Shown here: positions 1-8,730 of the stretch, piece by piece
Layout: each line of letters starts with the position of its first letter
Numbering within the stretch: position 1 is the first letter of the stretch
Source: Anaerolineae bacterium
GTDB lineage: Bacteria > Chloroflexota > Anaerolineae > Promineifilales > Promineifilaceae
Direction of reading: 5' to 3'
Length of the DNA stretch: 64,000 nt
NCBI GenBank assembly: GCA_028277515.1
Contig: JANQGC010000146.1
Coordinates: forward strand, 45,194 to 109,193
Notes under the pieces: generated by a model
Told to the model about the DNA's origin: nothing
The model's input: only the letters and a program-made list of their open reading frames with translations
Databases searched by the model: none
Position numbers and translations under genes: made by a program

Positions 1-366
1 TGGGTGGCTTTCCTGGCCCGTGCCGGGCAGGGGGTTGCCTTCATATTACTGGCCACGCAGTTGACCATCCTTCCGGCTGCTATTGGCTTTTGGTTTTTCT
101 ATTTAAATCTGGGCATGATCAATTCACCCCATGAGACGCTTGTCAACAGAGAAATTCCCTCTGCCAGGCGCTCAACGATGCTCTCGGTACAATCGCTGGT
201 CAGCTATATAGGCGGATTTCTAGGAAGCATTTTGATTGGTTGGATTTCTGAGAGCTGGTCGATCAGTCTTGCCTGGATTGTAGCCGGAGGGCTTTCAATG
301 GTATCATTATTATTTTATTTGCGGGTAGCAACACTCCTTAATAAACGGAAGCAAACCAATGAGTAA
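1..366 (+). CDS. MFS-type transporter, C-terminal part (5' end outside window)
   Basis: The reading frame is open from the first base, so this is the last 121 codons of a longer gene. The visible part has at least three hydrophobic segments (about residues 1-30, 60-80 and 88-110) joined by a charged loop that includes REIPSARRS. It ends in a basic tail (LLNKRKQTNE). This is the look of the last helices of a 12-TM major facilitator permease. The substrate cannot be told. Its stop codon overlaps the start of the downstream GntR-type regulator by 8 bp, so the two are probably co-transcribed and the regulator may control the transporter. Confidence 0.65.
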   Translation, partial: WVAFLARAGQGVAFILLATQLTILPAAIGFWFFYLNLGMINSPHETLVNREIPSARRSTMLSVQSLVSYIGGFLGSILIGWISESWSISLAWIVAGGLSMVSLLFYLRVATLLNKRKQTNE

Positions 367-1174
367 AGCACCCCGGTTTTCCAACCGGATTCAAAAACAG
401 ACACTGGCTGAGCAGGTCGCCTTAACTCTTGAAGAAGCTGTTCTGGAAGGTGAGTGGGGGGTGGGTGAAGCGCTGCCACCTGAACCGGAACTGGCGCAAT
501 CTTTTGGTGTTAGCCGCGCGGTTGTTCGTGATGCTACGCGGATGTTGGCCGCTCGCGGGCTGGTCCAGGCCCACCACGGCCGTGGCGTTTTTGTTACCGA
601 GTCACAAGCGGAAGCTTTCGGTTCCGCGTTACTGCTGGCGCTACGGAGAAACGAGGCTACCGTTTGGGATGTCGAGCAATTTGAACAAATGGTTTTCCCT
701 CAAGTGTGTGCGCTGGCTTCAACGGCGGCGACTGACGCCGATCGATCTGAAGTCAAAGCATTGGGTGAGGCATATATTGAAATTTTTAGTCAAAGCCTTC
801 GAGCGAGTTGGCATGAGGAAGATGCTCAAGAAGAGGATTGGGAGCCTAATCATGAGGCTTTCATCGCTTTTATTCACGCTGTGTTCGACGCCACACACAA
901 TAAAGTTTGGCAGCTTTTAGCCGGCCCTCTTCTGCGCTTACGCAGCCTACGTCATTGGGATGATTCAGATATTGAACTGGACATGGCCATTAAATTTGAA
1001 AGGGCATTTGTGGATACGGTTGTTGCCGCCCTTGCTGCAGATAATCCTCAAGAAGCACAGCAAATGGTTGCTAAATTGATGCTGCTGCCGGCCAAAGCCG
1101 AGGAGGCCATGAAGAAGACGGCTGTCGGCGAAATCCCTATCATTTCTGTTTCTCGAGAGTGGAATAGAGCTTAA
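359..1174 (+). CDS. GntR family regulator, FadR/FCD-like
   Basis: A 271-residue DNA-binding regulator. Residues about 12-77 form the GntR winged helix, with the typical LPPEPELAQSFGVSRAVVRDA recognition region and a wing ending in GRGVFVTE. Residues about 100-235 are all-helical and resemble the FCD ligand-binding domain; NHEAFIAFIHAVFDATHN fits its conserved D/H-rich helix. FCD regulators usually sense acyl-CoAs or small carboxylates and bind palindromes of the TTGGTnnnACCAA kind. The start overlaps the transporter stop by 8 bp. Palindromes ATTGGACCAAT or AGATTGGTCCAATCT occur at 2793, 13103 and 17368 in this window and are candidate operators for this or a paralogous regulator; that link is inference. 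Confidence 0.85.
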   Translation: MSKAPRFSNRIQKQTLAEQVALTLEEAVLEGEWGVGEALPPEPELAQSFGVSRAVVRDATRMLAARGLVQAHHGRGVFVTESQAEAFGSALLLALRRNEATVWDVEQFEQMVFPQVCALASTAATDADRSEVKALGEAYIEIFSQSLRASWHEEDAQEEDWEPNHEAFIAFIHAVFDATHNKVWQLLAGPLLRLRSLRHWDDSDIELDMAIKFERAFVDTVVAALAADNPQEAQQMVAKLMLLPAKAEEAMKKTAVGEIPIISVSREWNRA

Positions 1175-1188
1175 GTAAACATTCGAAA

Positions 1189-1248
1189 GGTTTGTCAATT
1201 TTTATTTTCTTGTATCTCTGGAAATCCCACAGAAAAAATTGACAAACC
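1189..1248. terminator. Inverted repeat between convergent genes
   Basis: A perfect 15-bp inverted repeat (arms 1189-1203 and 1234-1248, GGTTTGTCAATTTTT and its complement) is separated by a 30-base loop. It lies between the ends of two convergent genes (1174 and 1269). The long T and A runs inside the arms could serve as a bidirectional terminator. The loop is long for a classic intrinsic terminator. Confidence 0.45.
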
Positions 1249-1268
1249 CAATGAATTTTGAAGATGTT

Positions 1269-2777
1269 TTAGACATTCCGCCAGGCGTCAAGTTCGAGCC
1301 AGGGATCGGGTTGTTTGGTGTGCCGGCCACCATCGGGCACACGGCCGTTTAGCCGCTTGCCCCCACCTTGCAGCATCTCAAATACGGCCGCGGCTAACCA
1401 GGCGTCTTGATCTTCCATTTCTTGCTGTGGCCAATCTGCCATATGCTGCTCCAGGTATTTCGTGACGGTATTCCCCTTTCGGAAGTGGAGTTCTCTCAAG
1501 ATGGCCAGTAAGTAATTCAGATTGGTTGTTACGCCCAGGACAATCGTATCTTCTAAAGCAACAATCATCTTATCTAGCGCTTCAGAGCGATCACGCCCCC
1601 AGGTGATGATCTTGGCCAGCATCGGATCGTAATAAGGCGTGACTTCAGAGCCGGATGTGATACCTGTATCAACGCGGATGCCGGGGCCGGAAGGCGGACG
1701 GAAAAACGTGATTGTTCCTATAGAGGGAATAAAGTTTTGTGCGGGATCTTCGGCATAGAGTCGACATTCGATAGCGTGTCCTCGCTGCTGCAAATCTTCT
1801 TGGGAGAAAGGAAGCGCTTCTCCGGCAGCAACCCGAATTTGCCATACGGCCAGATCAAGCCCGCAGACCAGTTCCGTCACCGGATGCTCGACTTGCAGCC
1901 GGGTGTTCATTTCCAGGAAATAGAAGCGGCCGTTTTCGTCAACAATAAATTCAACGGTTCCCGCGTTTTCGTAGTGAGATGCCTGGGCCAGGCGCACGGC
2001 CGCTGAGGCGATTTCCTGTCGTAGGTCATCCGATTGGATTGCCGGGGCCGGACTTTCCTCAATGATCTTTTGATGGCGGCGTTGGATGGAACATTCTCGC
2101 TCAAAGAGATGCACGACATTGCCTTGGCTGTCACCCAAGATCTGGATTTCTATATGGTGTATTTCAGTGAAGTATTTTTCAATTAGAATATGATCGTCAC
2201 CAAAGGAGGATAATGCTTCGTTGCGCGCGAACTGTAAAGCGCCGGCAAATTCATCTTCCGCCCAAACCACGCGCATCCCTTTACCCCCACCCCCGGCGCT
2301 GGCTTTGATCAACAGTGGGTAGCCGATCTCATTTGCGGAGGCGATCAATTCCTCTTTGGATTTTCCCGCGCCATCTAAGCCAGGGACGATGGGCACACCG
2401 GCGTCGTGGGCCAGATTTCTGGCTGCGGCTTTACTGCCCATCATGCGCATCGCTTCTGCGCTGGGGCCAATAAAAATAATGCCTTGTTCGTCACAGGCAG
2501 CGGCGAATGTGGGGTTTTCGCTTAAAAAGCCGTAACCTGGATGAATAGCATCCGCACCGCTCTGGTTGACAACGTGAAAAATAGCCTCCTGGTTGAGATA
2601 TGTTTCGCCGGCGGTCATTCCCTTTAAAGGATAGCTTTCATTGGCAGCTAGGACCCAGGGTGCGCCCTGGTCAGCCTCGGAAAATATGGCTACGGAAGGA
2701 ATGCCTAGCTCCCGGCAAGCAGAAAAGATGCGTTGGGCAATTTCGCCACGGTTGGCGACAAGGATCTTTTTAATCAT
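1269..2777 (-). CDS. Acyl-CoA carboxylase biotin carboxylase subunit
   Basis: A 502-residue ATP-grasp enzyme that carboxylates protein-bound biotin using ATP and bicarbonate. Landmarks are the N-terminal KILVANRGEIAQRI, IHPGYGFLSENP, the glycine-rich loop GGGGKGMRVV (about residue 160) and EMNTRLQVEHPVTE (about residue 285), all intact. The protein ends after the biotin carboxylase C-domain and has no biotin carrier domain, so it needs a separate carrier. The start at 2777 is chosen because GAGGA lies 8 bases upstream and the family begins with M(I)KKILVANRGE; a longer frame to 2828 would run into the neighbouring gene. An ATTGGACCAAT palindrome (2793-2803) lies just upstream. Only 26 bp separate it from the AAC(3)-like gene. 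Confidence 0.92.
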   Translation of the reverse strand: MIKKILVANRGEIAQRIFSACRELGIPSVAIFSEADQGAPWVLAANESYPLKGMTAGETYLNQEAIFHVVNQSGADAIHPGYGFLSENPTFAAACDEQGIIFIGPSAEAMRMMGSKAAARNLAHDAGVPIVPGLDGAGKSKEELIASANEIGYPLLIKASAGGGGKGMRVVWAEDEFAGALQFARNEALSSFGDDHILIEKYFTEIHHIEIQILGDSQGNVVHLFERECSIQRRHQKIIEESPAPAIQSDDLRQEIASAAVRLAQASHYENAGTVEFIVDENGRFYFLEMNTRLQVEHPVTELVCGLDLAVWQIRVAAGEALPFSQEDLQQRGHAIECRLYAEDPAQNFIPSIGTITFFRPPSGPGIRVDTGITSGSEVTPYYDPMLAKIITWGRDRSEALDKMIVALEDTIVLGVTTNLNYLLAILRELHFRKGNTVTKYLEQHMADWPQQEMEDQDAWLAAAVFEMLQGGGKRLNGRVPDGGRHTKQPDPWLELDAWRNV

Positions 2778-2792
2778 GATCGATTTCCTCAA

Positions 2793-2803
2793 ATTGGACC
2801 AAT
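2793..2803. promoter_or_regulatory. Palindrome ATTGGACCAAT, candidate GntR operator
   Basis: An 11-bp perfect palindrome sits between the AAC(3)-like gene and the biotin carboxylase start codon. The core matches the half-site style of FadR/PdhR-type GntR regulators. The same core recurs at 13103-13117 and 17368-17378. The binding protein is not known. Confidence 0.4.
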
Positions 2804-3610
2804 CTAAATTACGTTTTTTGTGAGCCACTGTTGGGCGAAATCAACAGCCGTCCTTTGGTCGAAGAGCCGGCTTTCAGCCGCACCAATTTTGCCAATATTT
2901 GTTTCAACTGCTCTTTCAAAAGCGCGCCCAATTTCAGGAAAGGTCTCATCATCAAAATCGACATCAGGAAATTCTTTCCAGGTGCGGCGGCCATTTTCCA
3001 GCCAGGGAGCGCCTGAAATCATTTGTGGCGGATCGGATACCCGGTATTCTGCCAGGTGAAAAGAAGTATTGCTATCATGGCCAACGCCTAACAGCAGAAC
3101 GCTTCCTCCAAGATCGTATATTCGAGCCAGCGGTGATTTCTCACCCAGGGAATAAGCCAGGGAGTGATTTTCTGTTATCGTGCGTGCCTCTTTTCCCCAG
3201 GCGGCAAAAGACATCTGGGGATGAGCGCTGCGCAAAACGGAGGGCCAGGTACGAAAAAGTTCGGCTATATATCCCATGCCACGGGTGGGCGTGCGTTGGG
3301 GATCAAAAAGAGGCATTGTCCGGCGGATGGTTTCTTGCCAGGCTTTGGGCACGGGCGGGTTTTCCCAGGCTGCGGGATCGGAATAGTCGGAGGAATGGGC
3401 CGGCATAACCAGAGTACCGCTTGGGGTTAGAACATCAATCAGCGCCTGTATGATGGTGACCGGACCACCATTAACCCATCCGATGGCACTTAATGAAGAA
3501 TGGACTAAAAGAATCATGCCCGGAGAGACACCCAACTGACGCAGATCGCCCGAAATGCTCTCCCTCGTACCCGGTTCGCTTACCTTAGCAACTGTTTTTT
3601 GCTCACTCAT
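2804..3610 (-). CDS. AAC(3)-family N-acetyltransferase
   Basis: A 268-residue protein of the aminoglycoside 3-N-acetyltransferase (antibiotic_NAT) fold. Visible family features are LGVSPGMILLVHSSLSAIGWVNGG near the N terminus, LTPSGTLVMPAHSSDYSDPAAW, the RTPTRGMGYIAELFRTWP region, SAHPQMSFAAWG, and LLGVGHDSNTSFHLAEYRV with the conserved His and Glu. The length is typical. These enzymes use acetyl-CoA. Many chromosomal members are not proven resistance genes and may have another amine substrate. It lies in a reverse-strand group with enoyl-CoA hydratase (26 bp upstream) and biotin carboxylase (downstream). Confidence 0.85.
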   Translation of the reverse strand: MSEQKTVAKVSEPGTRESISGDLRQLGVSPGMILLVHSSLSAIGWVNGGPVTIIQALIDVLTPSGTLVMPAHSSDYSDPAAWENPPVPKAWQETIRRTMPLFDPQRTPTRGMGYIAELFRTWPSVLRSAHPQMSFAAWGKEARTITENHSLAYSLGEKSPLARIYDLGGSVLLLGVGHDSNTSFHLAEYRVSDPPQMISGAPWLENGRRTWKEFPDVDFDDETFPEIGRAFERAVETNIGKIGAAESRLFDQRTAVDFAQQWLTKNVI

Positions 3611-3636
3611 AGATGTTGTTTTGTTGTTTGAAAATC

Positions 3637-4443
3637 CTACCTACCATCTCCATTTCGCCACGCCGGCTCACGCTTTTCCAGAAAAGCATTCATTCCCTCA
3701 CGGCCTTCGGCCGAGGCCCGGCGTTGGGCGATTAGCCGTGTGGTGTAGTCTCTGCATTCCAATTTTGGCCGGCGGCTTACGGTGCGAATAAGCTTTTTGG
3801 CGGCCGCTTGAGCGCCGGGAGCCGCTTGCAGGAGTTGCTGTACCCGCTCGTTAACTTTTTGGTCCAATTCCTCTTCAGGAACGACTTGTTGGATAAGCCC
3901 AATTTCCTGGGCGTATTCAGCACTAAATCTTTCCCCGGTCAGGAAAAGAACGCGGCCGTTTCCCTCGCCAATTTTAGACAAAACAAATGGCGCGATCACC
4001 GCGGGCACAAGCCCCAACAAAACCTCGCTAAAACTAAACTTGGTCCGGTCGGCGGCAATGGTGATGTCGCAGCAGCTCACCAGGCCCATACCCCCGCCGA
4101 TTGCCGCGCCATTGATGCGTCCAATAACCGGTTTTGGGCATTCGTCGATGGCTTGCATCAAATCAAAGATCGCTTCAGCGCCGGCCAGGTTTTGCTCTTG
4201 ATCCATGTCGGCCGCCGCGCGCATAGAGGAGAGATCGGCGCCGGCGCAAAAGGAACGGCCGTTGCCGGTCAAAATAACAACCCGCACATCATTCCTATCC
4301 AGCAATTGTTGAAAGACGGTGGTCAATTCCCGGATCATGGGTGGATTGAGTGCATTATGCAGTTCCGGACGGTTCAAGGCCACCGTTAAAACATGGCCTT
4401 CTTGCGTGGTTAGTACGGGGTTTTGTTGGTTCTCTTCACTCAT
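3637..4443 (-). CDS. Enoyl-CoA hydratase/isomerase family protein
   Basis: A 268-residue crotonase-fold enzyme. Oxyanion-hole and active-site segments are visible: GRSFCAGADLSSM, then INGAAIGGGMGLVSCCDI, and FSEVLLGLVPAVIAPF with the glutamate placed as in hydratases. The family adds water to, or isomerises, enoyl-CoAs; the precise substrate is not readable. The ATG at 4443 is preferred over a TTG at 4446 because GGGAG lies 8 bases upstream. Together with the neighbouring carboxylase subunit it suggests branched-chain acyl-CoA metabolism, which is inference. Its leader directly follows the ftsH terminator hairpin. Confidence 0.88.
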   Translation of the reverse strand: MSEENQQNPVLTTQEGHVLTVALNRPELHNALNPPMIRELTTVFQQLLDRNDVRVVILTGNGRSFCAGADLSSMRAAADMDQEQNLAGAEAIFDLMQAIDECPKPVIGRINGAAIGGGMGLVSCCDITIAADRTKFSFSEVLLGLVPAVIAPFVLSKIGEGNGRVLFLTGERFSAEYAQEIGLIQQVVPEEELDQKVNERVQQLLQAAPGAQAAAKKLIRTVSRRPKLECRDYTTRLIAQRRASAEGREGMNAFLEKREPAWRNGDGR

Positions 4444-4456
4444 CAATCAAACTCCC

Positions 4457-4501
4457 ATAAAAATATCCCTCTGCCCGTTTAAGAACGGAGAGAGGGATAT
4501 T
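4457..4501 (-). terminator. Intrinsic terminator downstream of ftsH
   Basis: Read on the reverse strand, the arms AATATCCCTCT (4491-4501) and AGAGGGATATT (4462-4472) pair over 11 bp. An inner hairpin CCGTT-CTTA-AACGG lies inside, and the structure is followed by TTTTTAT. The GGGAG ribosome-binding site of the next gene begins immediately after the T-run. It could therefore act as a terminator for ftsH or as an attenuator controlling read-through. Confidence 0.75.
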
Positions 4502-4536
4502 AAGTCAAAAATGGTTGCAGGGCAATCCTGAAATGA

Positions 4537-6486
4537 TCAGGTTATCTTGCCTAATGTGTGCTCTTCGGTTAGGGGTTCGTCAATTGAATCCTCATCACTT
4601 ACAGCCGGTGCGGTAGGGACCTGGCCGTTGTTTTTGGCCGGCTCATTCATCAATTTTTCAAACTCGGCACGGTCCAAAGTCTCAATCTCCATCAGGGCGT
4701 TGGCCAGATTGACCATTTTGTCATAATTCTCGCGAATGATGGTTAACGCATTGGCATAGCTTTCTTCAAGAATGCGTTTTACTTCGTCGTCAATAGCCTT
4801 GGCGGCTTCTTCGCTGTAATCGCGCCCGCCACCGAAATAACCGTATTCACGTCCCACGAAGGGGTTGCCGGAACCACGGCCGTAGGTGGGCAGCCCTAAG
4901 ATATCGGACATGCCATATTCCATAACCATGGCGCGTGCGGTTTGGGTCGCTTGCTGAAGATCGTTGGATGCCCCGGTGGTGATGCGGCCGAAGAAAATTT
5001 CTTCTGAGGCGCGACCACCCAAAGCCATCGTGATCCGATCCAGGAAAAATTCTCGGCTGACCACAAACCGATCCTCAGGCAGCGGCATCACATAACCACC
5101 GGCCTGACCGCGAGGCACAATGGTGATTTTTTGTACAGGGTCGGTATGCGTCAAGAAAAAGCTAACGACTGCATGCCCAGCCTCATGATAGGCAACGGTT
5201 TCTTTATCTTCTTCGCTCATCACCCGGCTTTTTCGTTCCGGTCCCATGATCACCCGGTCAAAAGCATCCTGGAATTCGAGAAGACCAATCGTGCGCCGGT
5301 CACGACGGGCTGCAAAAATGGCCGCTTCGTTAATCAAGTTTTCCAAATCGGCTCCTGAAAAACCGGCCGTCAACCGGGCCATATCAGAAAAATCAACCTC
5401 ACTGGAGATTGGCTTGCCGCGAGCATGAACCGCCAGGATTTTTTCCCGGCCACCCACATCAGGCAGATCCACAAAGACCTTACGGTCAAAACGTCCCGGG
5501 CGAAGAAGGGCGGGGTCTAGAACATCGGCGCGGTTGGTAGCGGCCATGACAATGATATTTGTGTCATTATCAAAGCCATCCATCTCAACCAGGATCTGAT
5601 TCAAGGTTTGTTCCCTCTCATCATTTCCACCGCCTAAACCGGCGCCGCGCTGACGTCCAACGGCATCAATTTCATCAACAAACACAATCGAAGGGGCGCT
5701 CTGTTTGGCTTTTTCAAAGAGATCGCGGACTCGACTGGCACCAACGCCAACAAACATTTCTACAAACTCAGAGCCTGAAATGTGGAAAAAAGGCACGCCT
5801 GCTTCTCCGGCAACGGCCCTTGCCAGTAATGTTTTTCCTGTGCCTGGAGGGCCGACCATGAGCACACCACGGGGAATGCGCGCGCCAACCTGAACAAACT
5901 TCTCTGGTTCGCGCAGAAATTGGACGACCTCCACAAGATCTTGTTTAGCTTCTTCGACCCCGGCCACATCATCAAAGGTTACAGTGGGCCGGTTGCCCTC
6001 GTTCAGGTTTTTCGCTTTACTGCGACCAAAGCCAAATATGCTGTTGCCGCCGCCGCCTTGCATTTGCCGGAAGCCGCGTGTAAATATCCAAATCAACAGT
6101 AAAACCGGGCCAATGGTTATCAAGATTGTAAGCAGACTGTTCCATGCCGATTGATCGTTATTAATCCATTCGACATTGTTTTCAGCCAGCACCTCTTCGG
6201 TGATGCCAAAATAAGTCAATACATCTTCGGGGCTACTGCGATTGTCGAATGTGGTGCCGACTTCACTGCCATCCGTCTTGGTTAGCGTCATATTGTTCCC
6301 GGTTATGGTAATTGTTTCTACCTCACCGGATTCAATCATGGCCATAGCCTCATCCAAACCGATCTGGTCCGGGCCGCTAAATCGTCCGCTTAACCACAAT
6401 TGTAGACCCAATATAATGGCGAAAATCCCCAAAATCCATGCCCATGTCGGGATATTCGGGCGACTGCCAGTGGGTTTCTCTTCCAT
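4537..6486 (-). CDS. ftsH: ATP-dependent zinc metalloprotease FtsH
   Basis: A 649-residue membrane-bound AAA+ protease that degrades misfolded and short-lived membrane and cytosolic proteins. There are two N-terminal membrane segments (about 14-32 and 110-133) around an extracytoplasmic domain. Next comes the AAA+ module with Walker A GPPGTGKT (about 210), Walker [14 protein letters not shown] and the arginine-finger region [18 protein letters not shown]. The zinc site HEAGH is at residues 434-438. The C-terminal tail is acidic. AGGAG lies 8 bases upstream of the ATG. A strong terminator follows. Length and motif order are normal for the family. Confidence 0.98.
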   Translation of the reverse strand: MEEKPTGSRPNIPTWAWILGIFAIILGLQLWLSGRFSGPDQIGLDEAMAMIESGEVETITITGNNMTLTKTDGSEVGTTFDNRSSPEDVLTYFGITEEVLAENNVEWINNDQSAWNSLLTILITIGPVLLLIWIFTRGFRQMQGGGGNSIFGFGRSKAKNLNEGNRPTVTFDDVAGVEEAKQDLVEVVQFLREPEKFVQVGARIPRGVLMVGPPGTGKTLLARAVAGEAGVPFFHISGSEFVEMFVGVGASRVRDLFEKAKQSAPSIVFVDEIDAVGRQRGAGLGGGNDEREQTLNQILVEMDGFDNDTNIIVMAATNRADVLDPALLRPGRFDRKVFVDLPDVGGREKILAVHARGKPISSEVDFSDMARLTAGFSGADLENLINEAAIFAARRDRRTIGLLEFQDAFDRVIMGPERKSRVMSEEDKETVAYHEAGHAVVSFFLTHTDPVQKITIVPRGQAGGYVMPLPEDRFVVSREFFLDRITMALGGRASEEIFFGRITTGASNDLQQATQTARAMVMEYGMSDILGLPTYGRGSGNPFVGREYGYFGGGRDYSEEAAKAIDDEVKRILEESYANALTIIRENYDKMVNLANALMEIETLDRAEFEKLMNEPAKNNGQVPTAPAVSDEDSIDEPLTEEHTLGKIT

Positions 6487-6664
6487 ATCAAATACTCCTA
6501 GATATTCATCAGACGGATCTGCTCCGCGAGGAAAGACCGACTTTCATTTTAATTTTTACCATTTGCTGACCTAGATTCCAAGCCCCAGAACCGTTTCTTA
6601 TGCAAATCTAACTACAAAAAATGGACACTGATTGCCGATTAATCCTTTCCAATGAAGGCATTTG

Positions 6665-6692
6665 TTGACAAATTATAACTTAGACGTAATAT
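6665..6692 (+). promoter_or_regulatory. Promoter-like hexamers before the AcoR-like gene
   Basis: TTGACA (6665-6670) and TAATAT (6687-6692) are separated by 16 bases, a good vegetative promoter match. The -10 box overlaps the first ATG (6691). If used, translation would start at an internal ATG (6700 or 6733), or the promoter belongs to something else. No Shine-Dalgarno sequence precedes 6691. Confidence 0.4.
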
Positions 6693-8676
6693 GGCATCCA
6701 TGGAGGCCAAAGCATATCCTGTTGACCTAAGAATGCTGGCCGACATCTGGCAAGCATTTGTCACCACTGGGAAAATAAACAGCCGGCAATTGGCCCGGCT
6801 TGACCCCACAGTGCTGCAATCCTGGCGGCGCTGTATGCCACGCCTGAACCCATGGGCGACCTCTCGATTGTATGTAGCCCAGGGCAGTGGATTGGAATCC
6901 GTTTTACGCACACAAGCGGAATTGATTTCGGTTGGCATGCCCGTCATTGAGGATATTCACCAATTTGTTGAAGGCTCAAACTGCGCCATTCTGTTATCCG
7001 ATGGATCGGCACGGATTATCGCTGTAGGTGGAGATAAATCGGCCGTGCGCCATACTGAGTCCCTGCACCTGGGATTGGGATCTTATTGGTCCGAAGGGCA
7101 GCAGGGAACAAACGCCTTGGGGCTGGTACTTGTCAATGCTATGCCGGCTCAAGTTGTTGGTGCTGAACATTATCTTGAACTTTACCATCAATTTACGACC
7201 AGCGCAGCACCTGTTCATGATATACACGGCCGAATTATTGGTTTGTTGGCTATCGTTGGCCGGGCTGAGGATGCCAATTCCCATACCCTTGCCCTGGTGA
7301 TGTCCGCCGCCCGCGCGATCAGCAACCAACTCCAGACGAACTGGTCTTTACAAGAAGCCAATCAACGCCTCAACGAAGTGCATGCGGTGATGAGTACGAT
7401 TTCCGAGGGTGTTATTTCCTGGGATGATGAGGGGAAAATCAACCACGTCAATAACCAGGCCGGGGTTATGTTGGGAATAAATCCAGCAATCATTATGGGC
7501 CAACCAGTTGAAAGGGCGCTAAATGTTCCCACGGCCATTCAAAATGCCATCCAAAATGGGCAAGAAATACGTGATGTTGAGGTCAATTTCCAAATTAATG
7601 GTCATGGTACGCGTTCGATGGTCACCTTGCGTCCGATTATTGATGCTGCGAACGTGAGTGGATACATTCTTCTATTACGGCCGATCGAAGAAGTTCACCA
7701 GCTTGTGCAAAAGCAAGCCGGTTCTCATGCTTCGATTAGAGTTGACGATGTGCATGGAAAATCTACAGCAATGCGCCAGGTCATCCGCCAAATCCATATT
7801 GCCGCCAGGGGGTTGGCTCCGGTTTTATTGCAAGGTGAAGGGGGTGTCGGCAAGAATCACATCGCCCAGGCCATTCATAATGATAGTACGCGTGCCGGCA
7901 AACCTTTTTTAGCCATCAACTGCCGGGCCATTCCCCGTGAAATCATGGCCGGCGAACTGTTAGGTGAGGAAAATGAAGAAAGAATTCGGCCGAGCAAATT
8001 TGAGTTAGCTCATGGCGGAACCCTTGTGCTGGATCAGTTAGATTCACTTTCCCTGGAGATGCAGGCTGCATTATTGCAAGTTATTGAAACAGGTCACATC
8101 ATGCGCATAGGCGGTATCCATCCTATTCCTGTAGATGTGCGAATTATTGCTGCTACCTCTGTCGATTTGCAAAATCAGATTTCCGAAGGCAGTTTTTTGC
8201 CCCATCTTTTTTACCGTTTTGGCGTTTTTAATATCAAGATTCCTCCATTGCGCTACCGTGTAGAAGACATTCCTTTGTTGGTGGAGCGGATTCAAAAACG
8301 GGTTGGCCGGCAAGAGGGACAGGAAATTGACATTGATGAAGAAGTAATGGCCATTTTGTACCAATATCCCTGGCCGGGCAATGTGCGCGAATTGGAAAGT
8401 GTTCTGGAGCGGGCTATTCTTCAGTGCAACAATGGGGTCATCACCCCGGCCGATTTATCGGAAACAGTTCGGCAGGGGCGCGTGCTGGCGCTGGATTCTT
8501 TAAATCCTCTGCCCCTAATATCTTTAGCAGAGGCTGAACAAGAAGCGATTATCCGCGCCGGTTGGGCGCACAATGGCCGGGTCGTGGCTATGGCTCGCGA
8601 TCTCAAAATCGGGCGAACAACCTTGTGGCGGAAAATGAAACGATACAACATCTCCCCGGAACAGTTTAAAGTTTAA
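6691..8676 (+). CDS. AcoR-like transcriptional activator (GAF-PAS-AAA-Fis), degenerate AAA domain
   Basis: A 661-residue regulator in the layout of sigma-54 activators of the AcoR type. The N-terminal sensory part contains LDPTVLQSWRRC and a GAF-like domain (about 60-215), followed by a PAS domain (about 230-330), an AAA+ domain (about 350-590) and a C-terminal Fis-type helix-turn-helix (about 615-655, NGRVVAMARDLKIGRTTLWRKMK). The AAA+ part is degenerate: Walker A is GEGGVGKN (about 382), the Walker B acidic pair is Asp-Gln (448-449), and the segment that should carry the GAFTGA loop is shortened to GEENEERIRPSKFELAHGG. Such proteins usually cannot remodel sigma-54, so it probably acts on the sigma-70-type polymerase. 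Start is uncertain (6691, 6700 or 6733). Confidence 0.85.
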   Translation: MASMEAKAYPVDLRMLADIWQAFVTTGKINSRQLARLDPTVLQSWRRCMPRLNPWATSRLYVAQGSGLESVLRTQAELISVGMPVIEDIHQFVEGSNCAILLSDGSARIIAVGGDKSAVRHTESLHLGLGSYWSEGQQGTNALGLVLVNAMPAQVVGAEHYLELYHQFTTSAAPVHDIHGRIIGLLAIVGRAEDANSHTLALVMSAARAISNQLQTNWSLQEANQRLNEVHAVMSTISEGVISWDDEGKINHVNNQAGVMLGINPAIIMGQPVERALNVPTAIQNAIQNGQEIRDVEVNFQINGHGTRSMVTLRPIIDAANVSGYILLLRPIEEVHQLVQKQAGSHASIRVDDVHGKSTAMRQVIRQIHIAARGLAPVLLQGEGGVGKNHIAQAIHNDSTRAGKPFLAINCRAIPREIMAGELLGEENEERIRPSKFELAHGGTLVLDQLDSLSLEMQAALLQVIETGHIMRIGGIHPIPVDVRIIAATSVDLQNQISEGSFLPHLFYRFGVFNIKIPPLRYRVEDIPLLVERIQKRVGRQEGQEIDIDEEVMAILYQYPWPGNVRELESVLERAILQCNNGVITPADLSETVRQGRVLALDSLNPLPLISLAEAEQEAIIRAGWAHNGRVVAMARDLKIGRTTLWRKMKRYNISPEQFKV

Positions 8677-8680
8677 TCGA

Positions 8681-8708
8681 AAGAAGCGCATCAAACGATG
8701 CGCTTCTT
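8681..8708. terminator. Bidirectional intrinsic terminator
   Basis: Perfect 12-bp arms AAGAAGCGCATC and GATGCGCTTCTT enclose an AAAC loop. The hairpin lies between the convergent activator and sigma-factor genes and is flanked by T-rich sequence on both strands. Confidence 0.85.
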
Positions 8709-8730
8709 AGCTTTAATATTTAATCTGCGA

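Noticed and set aside
1907..2134. Reverse frame inside the biotin carboxylase gene
   Set aside because: Out-of-frame overlap on the same strand as the real gene, with no start signal.
2804..3610. Acquired antibiotic resistance cassette
   Set aside because: The AAC(3)-like gene has no flanking mobile elements, and its composition and operon context match its neighbours; it looks like a resident metabolic or housekeeping family member.
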